From NCBI GenBank assembly GCA_004009845.1, contig RMBW01000014.1, positions 186,001 through 250,000 of the forward strand: a DNA stretch of 64,000 bases, written 5' to 3'. The DNA is from Davidsoniella eucalypti. Lineage: Eukaryota > Ascomycota > Sordariomycetes > Microascales > Ceratocystidaceae. A program made the translations under genes and the position numbers. Numbering within the stretch: position 1 is the stretch's first letter; each line of letters opens with the position of its first letter. Of this stretch, positions 8,734-19,922 are shown piece after piece. The notes under the pieces were generated by a model. It was not told the DNA's origin. It searched no databases and saw only the letters and a list, made by a program, of their open reading frames with translations.

Positions 8734-9456
8734 ATATTTATTCTCTTCCTAAACTATTACGAGTGGATTTTCGAGTCCGGTCGTGCCGATTTTTCTGTCT
8801 CCGGTATATCTTATCCACTTCCACCCGTATCCTAGTCCGGGTCCGGACTACCCTCTCGGGCTCCATAGGACGCCTTCATGGATACCCCCTGTAACTTCGA
8901 AACATCCTCAAACCATTCCCCATAAAAAAGACCCACATCATCCAAGCCCTAAGTGGGGCTACCATCCACGTAATCAGGTGACCGCACCATCCGACGCGCC
9001 TCCAAGAGGCTGGTGATCGAGTGTCGAGAGAAGAGAAAAATTGGCGTAGTCGAGTCGGGTGCGATGGTAGAGGCACAGCGACAAGACTCCCGCGCCGCGG
9101 GTTGGGCTTCCGGAACCTTCAAAAATAGGTTGCCCTTCGAGTATGAGTGTGTCTCCCTGAGCTTTGTAGTGTGTAGTGACTCGGGAGACCAGCGATCGCG
9201 TGAGTGTGGCGAAAAGGGGGGCGATTGTTGGTGAGAACATCTCTCGAGAGAGGAAAAAGTCGGGCTCAAGGCCTCATACTCGATGCATCAATAAAGACAA
9301 GTGTCTAAAAAGATAAAAAGAATGGACAGCAGCATTGGGAATATGTGCTGGTCGCTCTTGAAAACCCACGACGAAGGGGAAAAATTCGTCTTTGGACAAA
9401 GGGGGAGGTACTCGAACTCAAAGGTACCCCCCCGAGGGTTGTAGGAGGGAAGGTTG
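8701..9456 (-). repeat. R repeat copy B, full length, with (AAC)n tail
   Basis: The complete member of the family, about 755 bp. On the minus strand it begins CAACCTTCCCTCCTACAAC, right after the target duplication, and ends in eleven AAC units at 8733-8701. It matches copy A almost base for base over 710 bp. It carries no conserved protein and no recognisable tRNA, 5S or 7SL head, so I cannot call it a classical SINE. The shared 3' end and tail type with the LINE argue for LINE-dependent mobility. Confidence 0.75.
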
Positions 9457-9464
9457 ATGTCCCC
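9457..9464 (-). repeat. Target-site duplication, far copy
   Basis: GGGGACAT on the minus strand, preceded by AAC, matching the first eight bases of the tRNA-Ala gene (2054-2047). It flanks the 5' end of R copy B and so marks the 5' border of the inserted block. Confidence 0.72.
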
Positions 9465-9555
9465 GTTCATATGAGTTACGTTTACTATTACGGAATAAGT
9501 ACCGAATGTGTAACCCGGGAGTTGCCGGGGTGCGGAGTACCATGACCGTTTCGAA

Positions 9556-9726
9556 CATATGGGTGCGGAAAGGAACTGCCCACTGTGCCAGCAACAGAAG
9601 GAGTCTTTCCTTCTCTGGTCCTGCCCCATAAATGAGAGACTACTCCGGACTAACTTTGCCAAAAAGCTACTTCGGAAAGACAGTTCTAGCAAGTATCTTG
9701 CCAAGAGGTTGGAGGTGAAATGGTAG
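9556..9726 (+). pseudogene. Remnant of a second LINE ORF2, C-terminal zinc-finger end
   Basis: In the plus frame starting at 9556 about 56 codons read HMGAERNCPLCQQQKES, then FLLWSCPINERL, then KYLAKRLEVKW, and stop at TAG 9724-9726. The pattern CX2C, then a Leu-Trp-x-Cys, a Phe-rich helix and a Lys-Tyr-Leu-Ala end, resembles the C-terminal finger of Tad-like ORF2 proteins, including CARCGKDKDRTHLWTC in the intact element on the other strand. Nothing upstream is open, so only the 3' tip remains. It has the opposite orientation to the intact LINE and is a different, older element. Confidence 0.45.
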
Positions 9727-11245
9727 TAGCACTATAGAGCCCATTTGCCTAGAGAAGAAGCCCCATAAGCGGGCCAGACAAGAATAGCGGAGGGGGAAAG
9801 CGACTAAGGATGTTTTAGTATAGTTTTTGTTTTTGTTTTCCTTGTTTTATGGCCTTATTGTTCCATGTTTTTGTTTTTGTTTTCATGTTTTTATATCACC
9901 TTTTTTGCATTTGTTTTCTTGCTGCTCGTAGTGGAAGTATGCACCGTTCCGAACATACAGAAGCCATTGAGTGTGTCTGGGCGGGTGACTTTAATATCCG
10001 TCCGGTATCCAATCCGGCGTGGCATAATCTTAGTGATCCAGGCAGACGTTAGATATCGTCAATTCTAGGGAAGTTTCGGGGCTGAGAGTTGGCAGGAGGA
10101 TGCCGCGTCCACAGACACGTCGTCGTAGGTGAACTGCCAATAAAATATGAAGAAGTGAGCTGCTGTATAGGCAAGATGCGGCTCGGTTTACATCATCAAC
10201 ATAGATAGAAGAAGAACCTTATATGATGGTATCGTATACTAATGAGTAACTTGGAGTTAAGAATGTCCTCATCCAAAGCTAGTGACTTTGAATTAGAAGC
10301 TATGGCATGAGAGTAGTCGATATGTTCTCTAGTGAGCTTTTTATGTGTCTTTCAAAGGGACTCATGTATACAGATATACTTTTTAAAAAATAATTATCAA
10401 CCTAACAGTGTCACCAAGCAAGTCAGCACTTATCCTTAGATGATGTAACTAACTATGTATAGTTTTATAAAAATAAAAATAAATAATAAAAAATATATAT
10501 ATAAAAAGCTACCCACAGTAGAGAACAAGGTAAGACCCACTATTGCTAACTAGTAGTAAGCTCAAGTTCTAATTATCTAATTAACTAAAAGGCCGTCATT
10601 TTATTCCAAGCTTGACTCATGACTTAATAAAAATAGCAATATCACATCTGGCGGTGTAATGATTGAAAGATTGATTGTTCTCTTTGTAGCTCCATATTGT
10701 TACCTTATTATTGTTACCTTATATATGCCTACTGTTTGGCTTTGCCACCAGATGTATGTGGTTCATAATTATTAGCCAGGCCAGCCATATCTGTATACAA
10801 ACGAGCACACTAAGTGGATGTACTTTATGCTGCGTTTTTATATGATCTATCGATTTGGCAGATCAATGAACGTTGTGTTGCTGCCAATAAAGTATTATCC
10901 CTTTTAACCCCTCCTTGAGTAGGATTTCACAAGCACTAGGTAGCTGTTGACAACCCATGAAATGAAAAGCGACTATTTTTAGACAACGCCAACACTGGGC
11001 AAAAAGAGTTCGCAATTCAGGCTGACTTCAAGATCAGGTCCAGAAGCCTAACTAACCCAAATCTTAGGCAATAGGAACACAATCCCTTACTATACAAAGA
11101 TTATTCCTATATGTAATATATCGCACTTATTTGATAGCCTATACATTTCTTCTCTAAAGCGATTTCTATCTGGTACCTCTATTTCTTGTCTCGTTTGCTC
11201 ACTTTGCACATCTCCCATAATATCCCATGGGCACCAACTCTCGAC
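9727..11245. other. Gene-free AT-rich stretch before the NLR gene
   Basis: It begins with T-rich low-complexity DNA (tttttgtttttgttttc at about 9825-9890), then AT-rich DNA with simple repeats at about 10470-10510. The last 300 bases are the likely promoter of the NLR gene. A TTG-initiated frame opens at 11186, but the first ATG in that frame is 11246. I see no gene. Confidence 0.6.
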
Positions 11246-14200
11246 ATGGCGTCTCTAGTGTGTCCAGGAAAAAACACCTACGAAATCGGATGGATCTGTG
11301 CCCTATCTCGAGAATTATCTGCTGCCCAGCTTATACTTGACGAAGAGTTTGGGGATCCCGAAGACCAAACCTCTGCCAGTTCAAGCAGTTATACTTATGG
11401 CCGTATTGGAGAGCATCACGTTGTTCTGACTTGCTTGTCATCAGTTGGTCAAACCCAAGCAGCTGCGGTTGCTGTCAGCATGGCACATGCCTTTCCCACA
11501 TCTCTACGCTTCATACTTTTGGTGGGAATTGGTGCTGGAATTCCTGCGCCAAAGAATGACATTCGACTCGGTGATATCGTGGTCGGTCAACCCTCGGATA
11601 CATATGGAGGCGTTATTCAATATGATGTTGGAAAACTTCTCACCAACGGACAGTTTCTACGACAAGGCCACCTAAATTCCCCTCCAGATATATTACTTTC
11701 AGCGCTAAACAAATTCAAAGCCAAAATAGATATCAACGATCCTGTTTTTCCAACCTATATCGATAAGGCGCTCTCATATAGTGCAAAAGCTAGGAAGAAC
11801 TTTCGAAAACCGACCTCTCAAAGCGATCGACTATTCTATCCAGACCGTATACATCAATCTGATGCTCCGACTTGCGACTCTTGTCCTCAAGAGTGGGAAA
11901 TACCGAGACCGAACCGCGAAGATGAAGATCCACGAATACACTATGGGACTATTGCATCAGGACACTCTGTGATGCGAGACGCAATCCATCGGGACAAATT
12001 GCGAGGGGAGATTGGGGCTATATGTGTGGAAATGGAGGCTGCTGGTATAATACAACAGTTCCCATGTCTTGTCATCCGTGGAATTTCGGATTATGCGGAC
12101 AGTCATAAACAGGATGGGTGGCATGGCTATGCTGCCCTTTCTGCTGCTGCCTATGCCAAGGAGCTCTTGGGCTATGTTCGCAAGAGAAATATCAGCACAA
12201 TGATACCCGCCTTGAAAGTGATTGGTATGTTACAGCACAACGCTTTTCCATCAAGTTACCCTCATTGATCTAATATTTTAACACATTTATTGCTGTAGAG
12301 TCGCTCAAGGTCAGCATCGCACAAAACACGGATCGCATCATCAAGCAGAACGAAAATCTCTACAACCGAAAAGTTGATACGAAACAGGAAGACACAATGT
12401 CAAAATGTCACCAAAGTTTCAAAACCATTTCTTACAAGCAACATAAAGATATAAATCCTACAGCCATTGAAGGAACATGTGTCTGGGTCCTGGAAAACGA
12501 AAAATTTACCAGCTGGCTCAACAACACCAACGACGATCTTCTTTGGATCTCTGCCGATCCAGGCTGTGGGAAGTCTGTTTTAAGCAGATATCTTATTGAT
12601 AAGCAACTGATTGAACATTTTTCTCAAACTTCATCTTCTCCGCCTTCGATCTGCTATTTCTTCTTCAAAGACAATGAAGAACAATGTAATCTTGCCACAG
12701 CCCTTTGTGCAATTTTACACCAACTTTTCAGCCGCCAGTCACATTTACGTAAATACGCCTTGACCCCTTGGAAAGAAAATGGAGATAAAATCCAGCTTGA
12801 GGTACACACACTTTGGCAGATCTTACTTGATTCTCTTGATGATAAAGATTTCACAAACACCGTCATTGTGATAGACGCCTTAGATGAGTGCATCCTCCAA
12901 GACAAATCTACATTGATCCATCTAGTTACTGAGTGGTTCAGGAAAACCAAAGATTCGAGACGCTCATCTTGGTTGAAGATCTTGCTCACCAGTCGGCCCT
13001 ACTTGGATATATACGACAGTTTCAATTCCACTATTGACACTTTTCCTCAAATTTATCTTTCTGGTGAAGAGGAAGATAGTCGAATCCAGGCCGAAATCAA
13101 TCTGTTTGTGGAATCCCGTGTTACAAAGCTCAGAGTAGATAGAGATTCCCGTGAGAGGGTCAAAGAAAAGCTCTTGTGTATGCCGAATCGCACATATCTA
13201 TGGCTTGATCTCATGATGAAACATACCGAGAGTATGTCGAGAGGTTTTGGGTTTCAAATTAGTGATATCGATTTGATTCCTACTACCGTGAACGATGCCT
13301 ACAAGAAGATCCTACAGAGAATTGAGCTGCCATATCTACCGCAAGCCATACTTATCCTTCAGATTGTTGTCGGTGCACGACGTCCACTCACAGTTGCGGA
13401 GATGGGAATCGCATTAAGCTTAAAGCTAGGAGGGCCTGCTTGTATAATAAGAGATGCCATTGATCAATGTGCTACCACGGAGAAGAGGCTGAGAGACTTA
13501 TGCGGCCTATTTGTTTTCATCAGGGAGTCCACGGTTTATCTCATACACCAGACAGCCAAGGAGTTTTTATTGAAGACTTCTATCGAACTACATGGCCAAC
13601 CACTTTCCTGTACTCCAGAAACCACTGACGAAATACTTTCTGATATTTGCTACAAATTCCTATCTTTACCAGAAGTACGAAATGCCTCGAAATCTCAGAT
13701 AGGCTTGAAAGACAACACCTTAACTCAGGAATTCGCCAACTATGTCCGGGAGCATTGGTTTAGTCATGTCTGCGGAATTCCCGACATGTCAGAACGGAGC
13801 CTAGCATGCGCTGAGCGATTGATTGAGAGCGGCGCAGACATCAATTATGAGAATGCTAACGGTTGGACTGCTCTTAGACGATCGTGTTTCAGGGGCCATT
13901 ATGTCATTACGAAGCTCTTAATCGACAAGGGAGCCGTAGTCAACCAACGGATATCCCATGGTGAGACTGCCCTGATGTCTGCTTGTGCAAAAGGGCATCT
14001 TGATATCACTCAGCTTCTAATTAAGAATGGAGCCGATGTCAACTTGGAAACATCTCACTGGGGGACTGCTCTCATGTCAGCCTGCTGGGAAGGCCATCTG
14101 GCCGTTGCAAAATTCTTGATTGAGCATGGAGCTCATATCAACCACGAAACACTTCGCGGATGGACTGCCCTCAGAAGTTCTTGCTCGGCAGGCTTTCTTG

Positions 14201-16125
14201 ATCTCACTGAGTTCCTAATCGAACAAGGAGCCAATGTCAACCAACGGATATCCCATGGTGAGACTGCCCTGATGTCTGCTAGTGCAAAAGGGCATCTTGA
14301 TATCACTCAGCTTCTAATTGAGAATGGAGCCGATGCCAACTTGGAAACATCTCATTGGGGGACTGCTCTCATGTCAGCCTGCTGGGAAGGCCATTTGGAC
14401 GTTGCAAGATTCTTGATCGACAGAGGAGCTCATATCAACCACGAAACACCTCGCGGATGGACCGCCCTCAGAAGTTCTTCCTCCGCGGGCTATCTTGATC
14501 TCACTAAGTTCCTAATCGAACAAGGAGCCAATGCCAACCAGCCGATATCCAATGGTGAGACTGCCCTAATGTCTGCTTGTGCAAAAGGGCATCTTGATAT
14601 CACTGAGCTTCTAATTGAGAATGGAGCCGATGTCAACTTGGAAACATCTCATTGGGGGACTGTTCTCATGTCAGCCTGCTGGGAAGGCCATTTGGACGTT
14701 GCAAGATTCTTGATCGATAGAGGAGCTCATATCAACCACGAAACACCTCGCGGATGGACCGCCCTCAGAAGTTCTTCCTCCGCGGGCTATCTTGATCTCA
14801 CTAAGTTCCTAATCGAACAAGGAGCCAATGCCAACCAGCCGATATCCAATGGTGAGACTGCCCTAATGTCTGCTTGTGCAAAAGGGCATCTTGATATCAC
14901 TGAGCTTCTAATTGAGAATGGAGCCGATGTCAACTTGGAAACATCTCACTGGGGGACTGCTCTCATGTCAGCCTGCTGGGAAGGCCATTTGGACGTTGCA
15001 AGATTCTTGATCGACAGAGGAGCTCATATCAACCACGAAACACCTCGCGGATGGACCGCCCTCAGAAGTTCTTCCTCCGCGGGCTATCTTGATCTCACTA
15101 AGTTCCTAATTGAACAAGGAGCGGATGTCAACCAACCGATATCCAATGGTGAGACTGCCCTGATGTCTGCTAGTGCAAAAGGGCATCTTGATATCACGCA
15201 GCTTCTAATTAAGAATGGAGCCGATGTCAACTTGGAAACATCTCATTGGGGGACTGCTCTCATGTCAGCCTGCTGGGAAGGCCATTTGGACGTTGCAAGA
15301 TTCTTGATTGAGCATGGAGCTCATATCAACCACGAAACACCTCGCGGATGGACCGCCCTCAGAAGTTCTTCCTCCGCGGGCTATCTTGATCTCACTAAGT
15401 TCCTAATTGAACAAGGAGCCAATGCCAACCAGCCGATATCCAATGGTGAGACTGCCCTAATGTCTGCTTGTGCAAAAGGGCATCTTGATATCACTGAGCT
15501 TCTAATTGAGAATGGAGCCGATGTCAACTTGGAAACATCTCATTGGGGGACTGCTCTTATGTCAGCCTGCTGGGAGGGCCATTTTGCCGTTGCAAAATTC
15601 TTGATTGAGCATGGAGCTCATATCAACCACGAGACACCTCGTGGATGGACTGCCCTCAGAAGTTCTTGCTCCGCGGGCTTTCTTGATCTCACTGAGTTCC
15701 TAATCGAACAAGGAGCCAATGTCAACCAACCGATATCCCATGGTGAGACTGCCCTGATGTCTGCTAGTGCAAAAGGGCATTTTGATATCACTCAGCTTCT
15801 AATTGAGAATGGAGCCGATGTCAACTTGGAAACATCTCATTGGGGGACTGCTCTCATGTCAGCCTGCTGGGAAGGCCATTTGGCCGTTGCAAAATTCTTG
15901 ATTGAGCATGGAGCTCATATCAACCACGAAACACTTCGCGGATGGACTGCCCTCAGAAGTTCTTGCTCGGCAGGCTTTCTTGATATCACTAGTTTTCTCA
16001 TTGGCAATGGAGCTATCATCGATTACAGGGTCTCTAATGGGGAGACTTCTCTGATGTCGGCCGCCTCTAAAGGTCATGTTCACATCACCAAGCTTCTAAT
16101 CGAGAAAGGAGCTGTTCAGTTATAA
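11246..16125 (+). CDS. PNP-NACHT-ankyrin NOD-like receptor (STAND protein)
   Basis: Two exons, 11246-12224 and 12299-16125, joined over a 74-bp intron (GTATGT...TGTAG), give 1601 residues. Residues about 12-315 are a phosphorylase-superfamily (PNP_UDP) domain with GIGAGIP (94-100), EMEAAG (262-267) and GISDYAD (279-285). A NACHT NTPase follows with Walker A GCGKS (415-419) and Walker B VIVIDALDEC (about 515-524). From about 850 to the end there are some 23 ankyrin repeats. The central 21 form seven copies of a 99-residue, three-ankyrin unit (13957-16035). Fungal proteins of this plan are thought to sense non-self or damage through the repeats, oligomerise through NACHT and signal or kill through the N-terminal domain. 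That role is inferred here. ATG 11246 (cgacATGG) is preferred because the longer frame has no upstream ATG. Confidence 0.9.
13957..16035 (+). repeat. Seven tandem 297-bp units encoding three ankyrin repeats each
   Basis: The units start at 13957, 14254, 14551, 14848, 15145, 15442 and 15739, with no length change. Each encodes an A-type repeat (.GETALMSA.AKGH), a B-type repeat (HWGTALMSACWEGH) and a C-type repeat (RGWTALRSS.SAG). Units 3 and 4 (14551 and 14848) differ at only about three bases in their first 250. Variants are shared in blocks: AVAK/EHG/CSAGF in units 1, 6 and 7, and DVAR/DRG/SSAGY in units 2-4. That pattern fits unequal exchange or gene conversion. Confidence 0.92.
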
Positions 16126-17571
16126 GTTTTAAGGATAAAAGAAGGTTTTGTTGAATGCTTCATGCTGCATGCCCATTCATTCGTTTCTTTGATTTAATAA
16201 ACTTGTTGCAATAAGAGTAGCTTCCTTTCTACGTCCTTTGTTCTACCTGAAAAACACGTCATGTCAAGAAACACTCTCTTGTGAAAAACAACATTCCATG
16301 TAACCCTTAAACTATATATGTAACCCTATTATATACGTTTTTGGTGTTTTTTTTAATTCATATAAGTTTTCATAATCAACCTAACCAGCTTTAAAAACCG
16401 GGATACTTTAACTCGCGATAATAACTATTGCTCATATGTCACGAACATTGATAAATTTAAGAAATAGTATTTTTTTTTTCTAAGTTCAACTCAGTCCCCA
16501 CATCTCCAAATGTTTATATCCGTGTATCATAACACTAACGTGCCAAAATGGAAAATTTAAGCGCCGTATCCATTACTAGAATACCCCATCTATTTTTAAG
16601 TGTATTTTCTCCTCAATTTTCTCTCACTATCTTTATTTCCTCAGAATCATACGATAATGAACAAATAATCCAGGTACCGATCAAGAAGCAAAGAAATTCC
16701 ACCTACCCAAAGAGTCTCAATTCCTTTATGAAAATCTGGGGAATAATCAGTCCACTTTCTTATAAATTTTATGTATTTGGATGGAATTGATATTCCATTA
16801 GGAAAATGTATTATATTATGGCGAGAAATGCTACCCTTCGTTACTATAGTCGTACATATGTCAATCAAGCTATGTCCATCCACCACCACCTTGAAAAGTC
16901 ATGCCGGACATCATATGCAGGGAGGTCAGATAACACGAAAGAAGAAAATTAAGAAATATTAAGCGCTCATTTCAAGGTTCTAGGTACGTACTGTTACGAT
17001 TGTTAACCGAAAGAGGCTCCCATCTTGAAGTCATTGCCTGAACTGCTACTTTGTACTTTGCTAGTTGTATCTCAGCTAGGAATATTATGAAATTGGGCTA
17101 ACAACGTCATTACTGTTACGCATGATAAAATTGATGAGCACAAGATCTCCAAATGCACAAGTATCTGTAATACTAGAGAGGACTTTACGAGAAAAAAGAA
17201 GGACCCCGAGATGTTGTACGATTCTATATGAAGAATCCATCCCAGACTATATCGTCACCAAAGAAAAGAAGGTAGCTAGCTATACTGACTACTTATAAAA
17301 AACATATGACCATTAGTTACTGGGAACACATAGATTTGTTGAACTTGGACTAGGCCTGGTCTTACATGCATGTCAATTAATCATGTTATGTACAAGCTAC
17401 ATGAGCTACAGAAATTAATGTGTATGGTGAATTATTGGAGGACCTATCCCCCTACAAGACACCCGAAACTGGAATATCGTTGCCAGATTTGCGGTCAAAT
17501 TAATGTGAAAAGCGATGCATTTATACATGCAAATGAAAACAAGATAAAGAAAAGAAAAGATTTGGCCTTAT
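16126..17571. other. AT-rich gene-free stretch between NLR and MPC2
   Basis: About 1.45 kb of AT-rich DNA with scattered T runs and many stops in all frames. The NLR 3' end and the MPC2 3' end both face it, so it should hold two transcription end regions. No gene, RNA or repeat was recognised. Confidence 0.6.
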
Positions 17572-18542
17572 TTAAGCCTTAGCCTCCTTCTTCTCCCCGA
17601 GCTTCTTTTGTTCTTGCTGCCACATGACGATACGGCCCAGCTGGAAAACGGCGACAAGGCCAACGAAGAAGTTGACGGTGGCCAGCCTAAAGTTGATAGA
17701 GATTTATGTTAGTGATAACCGCGTAAGATGTGTGAACGAGAGAAATCGAGATAATAGAACTGGATGAAATCGAAGAAGACGTACAGAACGTTCCGTGGCT
17801 TGATAATCAAGCACCAACGGGTCCATATCAGGCCAGTGCACATCAGAGCGAACTGCTGAGTGACGGAGATGTTTTCAACGGGACGGTTCAGGTCGGCAAG
17901 ACCAGCGATGACTAGGGACCACTGATGCGAGAAGAGTGGTAGAGTCAGTATGTATATTTCTTTCAAGCAGGAGTATTCGATTCGACAAGGCCGTAACGAG
18001 ATATTCGGAGGTTAATGTCGTCGTAGGAAGATGGAAATCCAAGGTAGCAGAATATTCTGTGAGTATGTGATAGATTGACGGTTCAACTAACCTTCATGAC
18101 GGGAGCCCTGTGAACAAAAATGATGATGGTTAGCAAGTGAAATGCGGCTCAACTCTGAGGGTACATGTGACACAGCATCGTCATAGCATGTGCTACAACG
18201 GCAACCAACGCAGCCTGAGTAAAGGAAGTAACCGGATGACAAGTAGAGATGTAAATCATGAATCTGATGTCAAGAATGTCGGATAGATAGATAGGTATGA
18301 GACAGGATGGAGGAGGACACTTACCAGAAGTGGACAGTCTTCAGACCGATGGGGCTATCGTACATGCGCTTAAACCAGGACTGCGCAGGCTGCTCAGCAG
18401 TAGTGCTCTGGAAGCGACGAGCCTCTTGCTGGAAAGCCCGCTTGAAGGCCGCCTGGTTGAAAGTTCCAGTACGAGAGCCAGAGGCACCGAGGCGGAAAGC
18501 TGGGCGCGCGGCGCGGAAAGCGGAACGAGCGGCAGAAGACAT
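17572..18542 (-). CDS. MPC2: Mitochondrial pyruvate carrier subunit 2
   Basis: Four exons on the minus strand: 18542-18325, 18107-18092, 17921-17785 and 17686-17572, giving 161 residues. The N-terminus is a typical mitochondrial presequence rich in Ala, Arg and Ser (MSSAARSAFRAARPAF). The core has the MPC signature SPIGLKTVHFWAPVMKW, then SLVIAGLADLNRP, TQQFALMCTGLIWTRW and a last membrane segment before a basic tail. The protein forms a heterodimer with MPC1 in the inner membrane and imports pyruvate into the matrix. The second exon is only 16 bases and encodes the end of that signature (a split Trp, then APVMK). All junctions keep frame and show GT..AG. Length fits fungal MPC2/Fmp43 proteins. 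Paralogue assignment (MPC2 rather than MPC3) is by resemblance only. Confidence 0.92.
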
Positions 18543-19922
18543 TTTTGTGAGGGTTGTAGTTTGTTGGTTGTGAGGTTGACAATAAAAAAAAAACTTTGGG
18601 TTTTTTGGGGAATTGTTCGGTCCGGGGTTTGGGTCGGGTCGCTCGAATCGAGGGTTTGGGTCTATCTATGGTCGTTTATTGTTTAATTTTTTTAATGAAA
18701 TAAGGGCGTTCTCTTCAAAAAACGGATAAATAAAGGAAAAAAATATGACCGGCTTGTTGGTTGGAAGCAATATTGCGGGTAATTTTGGAGGGGCGCGGGA
18801 GATAAACGGCTTTAAGCTCTTCTTTAGTTAGAAGAAGGATAAGTAAGTGTTTACTGACGAAATAATCAAGAAGAAAAGAGATCAAAGTCGTAAGGGAACA
18901 AAGAATAAGATAGTAAGGGGCTGGCTTACTTTCTACAAAATCCGAGAGATAGGTGAGTTGTTTCGTTGGTGGTGGAACGGATTCGTTTTGTATCTTTTCT
19001 AGTTGATAAGAGTTGCTTGTTTGGCTTGGCCCTGTGACTAACTTTGGCTATTCTATCATATTTTAGCCCATCATCTTGATTATTTGCGCAATATGGAAAA
19101 GAAAAGCGAGCCTGTCCTTTTGATGGTGGAAACAAATCAGCGCTGGGTCCTTCATATTGTTTGATTTGTGGCTTATTTTTTTTTATGTATGTATAACTAT
19201 ATATCTGTATATAGTTGTACTGACAACAACACGCAGGGGAAAAGAGCCTCACTTTTCTTTTTCTACAGCTATCATGCTGGGTATATCCAGACCTACACAT
19301 TCCTATCGAGTAAGAATATAGGGACTACACAATTTATACCAAGCTAAGAGGTGGACTTTCGAAGTCCTGTAATAAATTTATTGTATATCGCGAAATATTT
19401 ATAGCATGATGTCTTGAAAACCTTTATTTCTTCAATATTTGACATCTTAAGCCCGGACACCCCCAAGATTCAAGTACTTTGTTGTTACAATTCAAAACCT
19501 AAAATCCGATGCACCATAAGTACATATTTCAGAAATATAGTCCGAAACGAACGGTAATCGGGTTCTCGCTTGCAAAATAACTCTGGACCCTAAGAAAATT
19601 AAAAATCTTCTAACCCCCACTTTTTAGATAGGACCTAGTCACGAAAGTTTCAACTTCGATTCAGCCTGACCCTCTAAAGCTCACTGAAGGATAAATAAGT
19701 GGGCCTTCTATTCTAGCTCTTTCGACCTTGCTTAGCTCTCTAATCATTGTCATTGGTCCTAATTCAATCGGCTCAAAACATCAAGGTCAACCGACTACCC
19801 GATTTCTTAATTTACTCCGGTTACTTTCGCGATCCCGGGACACCGACGTCATATTTTCTTTCAGTCCCTGCACTCGGATTTCCTTTTTCTTTGCTCTTTT
19901 CTACAGCCAATTAGCTATCACC
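18543..19922. other. Divergent promoter region between MPC2 and NDUFA2
   Basis: About 1.4 kb between two divergently read mitochondrial genes. It has GT-rich sequence next to the MPC2 start and a CT-rich run (tctttcagtccctgcactcgg...ttctttgctcttttctac) in the 80 bases before the NDUFA2 ATG, typical of fungal transcription start regions. No further gene was seen. Confidence 0.55.

Larger units (their letters stand above)
2055..9456 (-). mobile_element. Composite retroelement block R-LINE-R inserted at tRNA-Ala
   Basis: Read on the minus strand the block is R copy B (9456-8701), a complete Tad-type LINE (8700-2787), then R copy A (2786-2055). Each of the three parts ends in an (AAC)n run. The outermost junctions carry the same GGGGACAT, so the 7402 bp between the two copies look like the product of one integration, or of nested integrations starting from one. 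The pre-insertion site would read from the 5' flank at 9465 straight into the tRNA-Ala gene. The sequence is not AT-skewed and the long frames are open, so it has not suffered repeat-induced point mutation and is probably young. Confidence 0.75.

Noticed and set aside
2055..9456. The two R copies as long terminal repeats of an LTR retrotransposon
   Set aside because: The inner element has LINE endonuclease, reverse transcriptase and RNase H with no protease or integrase. Copy A lacks 20 bases at its 5' end, and both copies end in (AAC)n like the LINE.
9849..10052. Frame containing WAGDFNIRPV, reminiscent of a LINE endonuclease GDFN motif
   Set aside because: Only one motif, in a frame that begins in T-rich low-complexity DNA, with no other endonuclease signature around it.
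11186..11245. Upstream start of the NLR at 11186
   Set aside because: The codon there is TTG. The first ATG in frame is 11246, in a good context and directly before the conserved domain.
13957..16035. CRISPR-like array or satellite
   Set aside because: The 297-bp units are in frame within one long coding region and encode ankyrin repeats, with no spacers.
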